Assembly (NCBI GenBank): GCA_030626045.1
Contig: DAOUPS010000069.1
Location: forward strand, 1-5,092
Direction of reading: 5' to 3'
From: a bacterium
Lineage (GTDB): Bacteria; Patescibacteriota; Minisyncoccia; Moranbacterales; DUUL01
Length of the DNA: 5,092 bases
Below, one piece after another: positions 1-3,246 of this stretch. The notes under the pieces are model-generated. The model ran no database searches. It was not told where the DNA came from and was given only the letters and a program-made list of their open reading frames with translations. Numbering within the stretch: position 1 is the first letter of the stretch; the number at the start of each line of letters is the position of its first letter. A program made the position numbers and the translations under genes.

Positions 1-694
1 CAGGCCCGGAAGACGCGAATGTATCTACACGAAGATCGTTTGGATCAATTTCAATTTCGACCTCTTCGGCTTGGGGTAGCACCGCGACTGTAGCGGTTGA
101 AGTGTGGATGCGCCCCTGTTTTTCCGTCTCCGGAATACGCTGGACTCTATGAACACCCGACTCGTATTTCATTTTTGAAAATATGTCTTTTCCTGAAATC
201 TCAAAAATAATTTCTTTAAATCCTCCAAGATCATTTTGATGGGAGTTGAGAATACAGACAGCCCAGCCGTTTTCCTCAGCATATCTTGAATACATTCTAT
301 ACAAATTCGCAGCAAACAAAGATGCTTCATCGCCTCCGGCCCCCGCGCGAATTTCAACAATTACATCTTTTCTGTTATTTGGATCTTTAGGAAGAAGTAG
401 AATATTGAGTTTTTCTTCAGTTTTTACGATCTTTTTTCGAACAGCATCATTTTCGTCTCGTGCCATTTGAATAAAATCATTATCATCTGATGAGGCCATA
501 AGTTCTTCGTTTTCTATAAACTGTTTTTGGAGATTTACAAGCCTCTCGCTTTGTTTAATTATTTCAAAGAGCTCCTTCCTTCGCAGAGAAAGCTTTTTGG
601 CTTTTTGGTGATCAGAAAAAACAGCTGGGTCGTTAAGTTCAGACTCAATCGCAGTATATTCTTCTTTGTAAATATCAATTTGAGGATTATTCAT
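1..694 (-). CDS. prfA: Peptide chain release factor 1 (RF1), N-terminal 231 codons, cut by window edge
   Basis: RF1 reads UAA and UAG stop codons in the ribosomal A site and triggers hydrolysis of peptidyl-tRNA. Translating down from the ATG at 694-692 gives 231 uninterrupted codons. The family signature VEIRAGAGGDEA is visible around residues 112-123, followed by LYRMYSRYAEENGW. The tripeptide that discriminates RF1 from RF2 is P188-E189-T190 (PxT, RF1 type, not the SPF of RF2), inside VHRVQRIPETEKQGRIHTS. The frame leaves the window at DTFASSGP, the residues that normally lead directly into GGQ; the next codon begins with G, as expected for Gly. Family length is about 355-360 residues, so roughly 125 are missing. 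An in-frame TAA at 706-704 leaves 694 as the only ATG start. No strong Shine-Dalgarno is seen. It lies 108 bases after rpmE on the same strand, a common bacterial arrangement, and is probably co-transcribed with it. Confidence 0.97.
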   Translation of the reverse strand, partial: MNNPQIDIYKEEYTAIESELNDPAVFSDHQKAKKLSLRRKELFEIIKQSERLVNLQKQFIENEELMASSDDNDFIQMARDENDAVRKKIVKTEEKLNILLLPKDPNNRKDVIVEIRAGAGGDEASLFAANLYRMYSRYAEENGWAVCILNSHQNDLGGFKEIIFEISGKDIFSKMKYESGVHRVQRIPETEKQGRIHTSTATVAVLPQAEEVEIEIDPNDLRVDTFASSGP

Positions 695-753
695 TGTACT
701 TGTTTATATTGGAAACAGTCCCTTAATATTGGGATTGTTGCACATTACGAAAA

Positions 754-783
754 GTTCCCAGCCACAAAAAAACAGGCGGGAAC
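754..783 (-). other. Hairpin between rpmE and prfA, possible weak terminator or processing site
   Basis: Read on the minus strand, GTTCCCGCC pairs with GGC-T-GGGAAC: nine base pairs with one bulged base (the complement of 760). The loop is 11 bases and U-rich. Four U residues follow directly (753-750). The stem is good but the U tract is short, so this may be a partial attenuator that lowers prfA relative to rpmE, or an RNA processing or stability element, rather than a full terminator. prfA has no obvious promoter of its own after it, which argues for read-through. Confidence 0.5.
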
Positions 784-802
784 CGAAACGGTATCGAAAA
801 CG

Positions 803-1111
803 TTATTTCTTCTTTGTCGCCTTGTTCTTCTCGCTCCTCTTTTTCTGTCCAGTCTTTTTCTTAGCTATTTTTTTTGCCTTTATTGCTCTCTTTTTTTCTT
901 TGAGCTGGGAGGACTTTTTCAGCCGTTTCTTGAACCGATCAACTTGTCCAGCAGAATCAACCAATTTCTTTTTACCGGTATAAAAAGGATGGCAAGCGCT
1001 GCAAATTTCAACACTCATTGTTTCAACAGTGGATCCTGTTTCGATAACATTACCGCAAGCGCAAGTAATTTTTGCTTTAGAATAATATTTTGGATGAATA
1101 TTTTTTTTCAT
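803..1111 (-). CDS. rpmE: 50S ribosomal protein bL31, zinc-binding form with long lysine-rich C-terminal tail
   Basis: bL31 is a large-subunit protein at the subunit interface near the central protuberance (bridge B1b). The 102-residue product begins MKKNIHPKYYSKAKITCACGN, the standard bL31 opening. Four cysteines at 17, 19, 37 and 40 (CxC ... CSAC) form the zinc site, so this is the C+ form used when zinc is available. HPFYTGKKKLVDSAGQVDRFKKR at about 41-63 completes the conserved core. Typical bL31 ends at about 66-75 residues; here a further 35-40 residues follow, almost all Lys, Arg, Ala, Ser and Thr (ending KNKATKKK), a probable disordered rRNA-binding extension. The stop is TAA at 805-803. 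AGAGA about 10 bases before the ATG is a modest Shine-Dalgarno. It is the first gene of the rpmE-prfA unit. Confidence 0.96.
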   Translation of the reverse strand: MKKNIHPKYYSKAKITCACGNVIETGSTVETMSVEICSACHPFYTGKKKLVDSAGQVDRFKKRLKKSSQLKEKKRAIKAKKIAKKKTGQKKRSEKNKATKKK

Positions 1112-1155
1112 GGCTAATATTCTCTGAACGATTAATTGTACCGCAACACCTGCAT

Positions 1156-1184
1156 ATTATACGCAGATTGCGTTAGTATTTTAA
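1156..1184 (-). promoter_or_regulatory. Sigma-70-type promoter for rpmE-prfA
   Basis: On the minus strand a perfect -10 hexamer TATAAT occupies 1161-1156. TTAAAA (4 of 6 to TTGACA) lies 17 bases upstream at 1184-1179. Predicted transcription starts near 1149, giving a leader of about 37 bases before the rpmE ATG. The -35 is weak, so the call rests mainly on the -10 and its position. Confidence 0.55.
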
Positions 1185-1216
1185 CATACGATATGCATGC
1201 TACCACGAAATTAAAA

Positions 1217-1323
1217 TATTGGCAAGAAAGAAGACGACAAACAATTTTTAAAAAGTTTGATTAAAAACAATATTTGAACTCCTGGGTCCATTTTTTCGAT
1301 ATGAGCGGTTATTTATGCCAATA
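1217..1323. repeat. Separated perfect 8-base inverted repeat in the divergent intergenic region
   Basis: TATTGGCA at 1217-1224 and its exact reverse complement TGCCAATA at 1316-1323 lie 91 bases apart. The right copy abuts the -35 of the glycosyltransferase promoter. They could be paired operator half-elements. An 8-base match in AT-rich sequence can also arise by chance, so this is a low-confidence call. The rest of 1185-1315 is AT-rich and holds no gene, RNA or clear terminator that I can see. Confidence 0.2.
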
Positions 1324-1324
1324 C

Positions 1325-1352
1325 TTCACTTTTTATCAGAAGGTGATATACT
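1325..1352 (+). promoter_or_regulatory. Extended -10 promoter for the glycosyltransferase gene
   Basis: TTCACT at 1325-1330 (4 of 6 to the -35 consensus), a 16-base spacer, and TATACT at 1347-1352 preceded by TG-A, an extended -10. Predicted start is near 1359, leaving a leader of about 30 bases that contains the purine-rich ribosome-binding segment AGGGAAATAAGGA (1363-1375). Confidence 0.6.
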
Positions 1353-1390
1353 GGAATCGCATAGGGAAATAAGGAAATAAATTTTTACCG

Positions 1391-2575
1391 ATGAGAATAG
1401 GCATTGATGCTAGATCAATTTTAAATCCAGAAAAAAATCCGGCGATCGGCGTGGGACATTATACCTATCAATTGATCCGCAATTTGCTAAAAATGGACCA
1501 ACGCAACAGCTATTTCTTGTTTTTTGACTACCGAGTCAGAGAAAAAGACGTTAAAAAGTTCTCCAAACCCAACGTGACGATAAAGTTTTTCCCTTGGTCT
1601 GATTATAAAAAATATCTTCCGGGAGCGTACAGTGAAATTCTTGGGCTGGCCACTTTAAGCGGACATGAGCTGGATGTTCTGCATTGTGCTTCTCCTGACG
1701 CGCGAGTTCCGCTTGGTTATCGAGAAAAAGTAGTCTGCACTTTTCAAGATCTATCTGTCTATAAATATCCAAAACATTATCCAAGAGGAAAACTGATAAA
1801 AGCAAAGTATAACCGGAAGGCCATGGCGGCAAGAGCAGACAGGCTGATCGCAGTTTCAGACAATACAAAACAAGACTTAAAAGAATTATTCCAGATAGAT
1901 GATGAAAAAATCTCTGTTATCAATAACGGTGTTGACGAAAGGTTTTTTAGCGAAGTCCCTGAATCACGCGATGAGATAAAAAAGGAATTAGCTGACAAGT
2001 TTCATATTGAAAAGGACTACGTACTTTTTATTGGAACGCTTGAGCCGATCAAGAACCTCACACGCTTGATCCATGCTTTCAAAATTTTTAAGGAGAATGC
2101 AAAACGGAAAGGCCAGAGACATGACTATCAGCTTGTTATTGGCGGCAAACGCGGATGGCTCGCTAAAGAATACCTTCAAATAGCGAAAGATTTTGGACTT
2201 GAAGACGATGTGAAATTTTTGGGTTATGTTGAAGGTGATGATTTAAAGAAATTATTCAAAAACGCGAAATTGTTCATTATGCCTTCATTGTATGAAGGCT
2301 TTGGAATGACTGTTTTGGAAGCAATGGCCAGCGGAACTCCAAGTATCATTTCTGATATTTTTCCGCTAAAGCAAATTGCTCGGGACGCGGTTGAGTATAT
2401 TGATCCGTATGGAACAGAAGAGATCGCGGAGAAAATAGAGCAGCTCATTGAAAACCAAGAAAGAAAAAATGAACTGAAAATAAAAGGGATTGAACGCGCC
2501 AAGGAATTTTCATGGAAAAAATGCGCGCAAGAAACGCTTGATGTGTATAAACAAGTAGCCAACAAAGAGAAATGA
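1391..2575 (+). CDS. GT4-family (group 1) glycosyltransferase, GT-B fold
   Basis: This 394-residue protein is a complete retaining glycosyltransferase of the GT4 family, which moves a sugar from a nucleotide-sugar donor to an acceptor, typically in polysaccharide, glycolipid or glycoprotein synthesis. The N-terminal domain opens MRIGIDARSI with a glycine-rich loop AIGVGHYTYQL (residues 18-28). The donor-binding C-terminal domain starts at the phosphate-contacting segment IGTLEPIKNL (214-223, with E218 and K221). It contains the E-x7-E motif, E302 and E310, within PSLYEGFGMTVLEAMASGTP. There is no signal peptide or membrane helix, so it is cytoplasmic or peripheral to the membrane. Sequence style is closest to mannosyltransferase-like GT4 enzymes, but donor and acceptor cannot be read from motifs. 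The start is fixed by an in-frame TAA at 1370-1372, with ATG 1391 the first start after it; the purine-rich RBS lies unusually far upstream (about 15 bases). The stop is TGA. It is monocistronic, with its own promoter and terminator. Confidence 0.94.
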   Translation: MRIGIDARSILNPEKNPAIGVGHYTYQLIRNLLKMDQRNSYFLFFDYRVREKDVKKFSKPNVTIKFFPWSDYKKYLPGAYSEILGLATLSGHELDVLHCASPDARVPLGYREKVVCTFQDLSVYKYPKHYPRGKLIKAKYNRKAMAARADRLIAVSDNTKQDLKELFQIDDEKISVINNGVDERFFSEVPESRDEIKKELADKFHIEKDYVLFIGTLEPIKNLTRLIHAFKIFKENAKRKGQRHDYQLVIGGKRGWLAKEYLQIAKDFGLEDDVKFLGYVEGDDLKKLFKNAKLFIMPSLYEGFGMTVLEAMASGTPSIISDIFPLKQIARDAVEYIDPYGTEEIAEKIEQLIENQERKNELKIKGIERAKEFSWKKCAQETLDVYKQVANKEK

Positions 2576-2586
2576 GACTACACAAA

Positions 2587-2614
2587 TGGACAATTCTCAT
2601 AAACGTGGTACAAT
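2587..2614 (+). promoter_or_regulatory. Probable promoter for the tRNA-Ile region
   Basis: TGGACA at 2587-2592 (5 of 6), a 16-base spacer, and TACAAT at 2609-2614 with an extended TG-G just upstream. Start would be near 2621. The -10 overlaps the left arm of the terminator hairpin at 2611-2637. A transcript starting at 2621 lacks that arm, so it would escape the hairpin that stops transcription from the glycosyltransferase gene. It would carry about 160 bases of leader, including the 5' tRNA relic, before the mature tRNA. Confidence 0.5.
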
Positions 2615-2637
2615 AGGCTTCATGCCGTTGTTTTTTT
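2611..2637 (+). terminator. Intrinsic terminator of the glycosyltransferase gene
   Basis: CAAT-A-GGC (2611-2618) pairs with GCCGTTG (2624-2630) across a five-base loop TTCAT. This gives seven pairs, including one G-U and one bulged A, and is followed directly by seven T residues (2631-2637). It lies 35 bases after the TGA stop. Confidence 0.65.
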
Positions 2638-2640
2638 GAT

Positions 2641-2686
2641 TACATTTTAATATTTAGATTTTGAGTTTTGCTCGGGCGATTAGCTC
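2641..2686 (+). repeat. Upstream direct-repeat copy of the tRNA-Ile leader and 5' end (copy A)
   Basis: These 46 bases repeat 2750-2795 at an offset of 109 with six mismatches. The first 24 bases differ at one position. The last 13 (2674-2686) are identical to the tRNA-Ile 5' end: acceptor strand, positions 8-9 and the first D-stem strand. Similarity stops exactly where the GC palindrome 2687-2701 begins, so this is a broken tRNA copy. No recognisable 3' half of a tRNA follows in 2702-2749. Confidence 0.8.
2674..2686 (+). pseudogene. tRNA-Ile 5' fragment
   Basis: Thirteen bases identical to the first 13 of the intact tRNA at 2783. On its own this is short, but with the matching leader it is a clear relic of a duplicated tRNA gene. 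It cannot fold as a tRNA because everything after the first D-stem strand is missing. Confidence 0.6.
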
Positions 2687-2701
2687 CCGCCAACACGGCG
2701 G
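2687..2701. repeat. GC-rich palindrome interrupting tRNA copy A
   Basis: CCGCC-AACAC-GGCGG: five perfect pairs around a five-base loop, in otherwise AT-rich surroundings. It starts at the base where copy A stops matching the tRNA (the D loop). It resembles the palindromes at 2897-2910 and 2935-2948 in size, GC content and placement inside a damaged tRNA copy. Confidence 0.6.
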
Positions 2702-2749
2702 ACAAGCAGCTTTCAGCTTCGCGCGATTACTATCACATACTCGATACAT

Positions 2750-2795
2750 TATATTTTAATATTTAGATTTTGAATTATTTTTGGGCGATTAGCTC
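2750..2795 (+). repeat. Leader and 5' end of intact tRNA-Ile, second copy of the direct repeat (copy B)
   Basis: This is the partner of 2641-2686. It comprises a 33-base T/A-rich leader and the first 13 bases of the functional tRNA. The leader could supply weak -10-like sequences (for example TATATT at 2750-2755, with a poor TTACTA 17 bases upstream at 2727-2732), but nothing as good as the promoter at 2587-2614. Confidence 0.8.
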
Positions 2796-2856
2796 AGCTG
2801 GTTAGAGCACGTCACTGATAATGACGAGGTCCCAGGTTCAAGTCCTGGATCGCCCA
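2783..2856 (+). tRNA. tRNA-Ile (anticodon GAU)
   Basis: A full cloverleaf can be drawn. The acceptor is GGGCGAT (2783-2789) with ATCGCCC (2849-2855); the D stem is GCTC/GAGC (2792-2795, 2805-2808). The anticodon stem is CGTCA/TGACG (2810-2814, 2822-2826) around the seven-base loop CTGATAA, with GAT as anticodon at 2817-2819. The variable region is AGGTC, and the T stem CCAGG/CCTGG (2832-2836, 2844-2848) encloses TTCAAGT. The discriminator is A2856. All stems pair perfectly. GAU decodes AUC and AUU as isoleucine. The 3' CCA is not encoded (CAT follows), so it must be added by a nucleotidyltransferase. This is the only intact member of a locally duplicated set. Confidence 0.97.
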
Positions 2857-2896
2857 CATGAAATTTAAAAGGAAGAGACCTCGAAAGTTAAGCACT

Positions 2897-2910
2897 CCTG
2901 CCGCGGCGGG
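2897..2910. repeat. 14-base GC palindrome in the anticodon region of copy C
   Basis: CCTGCC-GC-GGCGGG: six pairs (one T-G in the stem) around a two-base centre. It sits where the intact tRNA has its anticodon loop. Confidence 0.6.
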
Positions 2911-2934
2911 TAATGAAGAGGTCCCAGGTTCAAG

Positions 2935-2948
2935 CTCGCTGTAGCGAG
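2935..2948. repeat. 14-base palindrome replacing the T-arm 3' strand of copy C
   Basis: CTCGCT-GT-AGCGAG: six perfect pairs around a two-base centre, the same architecture as 2897-2910. It takes the place of the seven bases TCCTGGA of the intact tRNA (2843-2849); flanking tRNA sequence on both sides is exact. Confidence 0.7.
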
Positions 2949-2992
2949 TCGCCCACATGAAATTCAATTTGAACAAAAATTATTGTTTGATT

Positions 2993-3020
2993 TCACCCTC
3001 TTTCGGGTGATTTTTAATTT
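2993..3020 (+). terminator. Intrinsic terminator of the tRNA region
   Basis: TCACCC (2993-2998) and GGGTGA (3005-3010) form six perfect pairs around TCTTTC, followed by TTTTTAATTT and further T residues. It ends the unit containing tRNA-Ile and the relic downstream of it, and insulates the next promoter, which begins 13 bases later. Confidence 0.8.
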
Positions 3021-3032
3021 TTTAATTTGAGC

Positions 3033-3061
3033 TTGACATATATTAAGAACTATGCCAAAAT
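3033..3061 (+). promoter_or_regulatory. Promoter for the large uncharacterised gene
   Basis: A perfect TTGACA at 3033-3038, a 17-base spacer, and CAAAAT at 3056-3061 (4 of 6) preceded by TG-C, an extended -10. Predicted start is near 3068. It lies just after the tRNA-region terminator, so the gene downstream is an independent transcription unit with a leader of about 180 bases. Confidence 0.6.
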
Positions 3062-3079
3062 CATTTTTTAGATTAGTTC

Positions 3080-3104
3080 TTTACAAATAACTGCTATTTG
3101 TAAA
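3080..3104 (+). promoter_or_regulatory. Perfect 10-base-pair hairpin at the start of the leader
   Basis: TTTACAAATA (3080-3089) and TATTTGTAAA (3095-3104) are exact reverse complements around the loop ACTGC. The position, about 12 bases after the predicted start, suits either a 5' stabilising hairpin in the mRNA or, as DNA, a dyad operator just downstream of the promoter. No T tract follows, so it is not a terminator. Confidence 0.6.
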
Positions 3105-3120
3105 CCATAAAAGTACGAGA

Positions 3121-3187
3121 GTGGTCATAGTCAAAAAATAGTAAATCTATTGCTGTTCTCTGACTATGACTACGATGGTCATGGTCA
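3121..3187 (+). promoter_or_regulatory. Leader segment with two mutually exclusive stems
   Basis: The central segment 3161-3173 can pair with 3121-3133 (13 pairs, one G-U, enclosing a 27-base loop that itself holds a small AATAG/CTATT hairpin). Alternatively 3161-3172 can pair with 3176-3187 (12 pairs, two G-U, loop CGA). The two outer partners, TGGTCATAGTCA at 3122-3133 and TGGTCATGGTCA at 3176-3187, are near-identical direct repeats, so they compete for the same centre. This is the layout of an attenuator or conformational switch, but no T tract follows the second stem and I do not recognise a known riboswitch class. At DNA level the repeated TGAC/GTCA motifs could instead be operators for a repressor. 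A further small stem, CTTGC/GCAAG (3192-3206), follows. Confidence 0.55.
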
Positions 3188-3233
3188 TTAACTTGCGGGA
3201 AGCAAGGAGTTTTGAGTGATCAGTTCACAGAAA

Positions 3234-3240
3234 AGGAGGT
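3234..3240 (+). promoter_or_regulatory. Strong Shine-Dalgarno site for the gene at 3247
   Basis: AGGAGGT, within AAAAGGAGGT, ends six bases before ATG 3247. It is the best ribosome-binding site in the window and fixes the start of the long open frame. The housekeeping genes to the left have much weaker sites. Confidence 0.9.
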
Positions 3241-3246
3241 TTTGCA

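Larger units (their letters stand above)
2880..2957 (+). pseudogene. Decayed tRNA-Ile copy carrying palindromic replacements (copy C)
   Basis: The region aligns along most of the tRNA. CTC-gaaa-GTTA-AGCAC (2880-2895) matches the D arm and following bases. TAATGAAGAGGTCCCAGGTTCAAG (2911-2934, given here in two parts: TAATGAAGAGG then TCCCAGGTTCAAG) matches 2819-2842 with one change. TCGCCCACATGAAATT (2949-2964) matches the acceptor end and the 3' flank of the intact gene. Two parts are wrong. The anticodon bases are lost, with a palindrome at 2897-2910 in their place. The 3' strand of the T arm is replaced by another palindrome at 2935-2948. The 5' acceptor strand is not recognisable. It cannot form a functional tRNA. 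Confidence 0.75.

Noticed and set aside
1..694. RF2 (prfB) or the stalled-ribosome hydrolase ArfB as alternatives for the left-edge gene
   Set aside because: PET at 188-190 is the RF1 tripeptide; RF2 would have SPF and usually a programmed frameshift near codon 26, and ArfB lacks the N-terminal domains present here.
527..1117. Plus-strand open frame of about 196 codons
   Set aside because: It lies antisense to rpmE and the start of prfA, is Phe/Leu-rich because it is the complement of Lys-rich coding sequence, and has no ribosome-binding site.
1245..1266. Possible terminator in the CAAAC...GTTTG segment of the divergent intergenic region
   Set aside because: Only five outer pairs with an A/T-only interior and no clear T tract on either strand; no gene ends here on either strand.
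2224..2565. Minus-strand open frame opposite the glycosyltransferase C-terminal half
   Set aside because: Complement of the conserved GT4 donor-binding domain; no start signals.
2573..2595. UGA recoding (stop codon read as glycine, known in some CPR lineages)
   Set aside because: The glycosyltransferase ends naturally at this TGA with a terminator soon after, and no frame in the window contains internal TGA codons that need reading through.
3052..3090. Twelve-codon leader peptide candidate (MPKSFFRLVLYK)
   Set aside because: Its ATG overlaps the predicted -10 region and lies upstream of the likely transcription start. There is no Shine-Dalgarno and no run of a regulatory amino acid.
3122..3187. 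Possible CRISPR-like or tandem repeat array from the GGTCAT repeats
   Set aside because: Only three short related copies, one of them inverted, with irregular spacing and no spacers; better explained by leader structure or operators.
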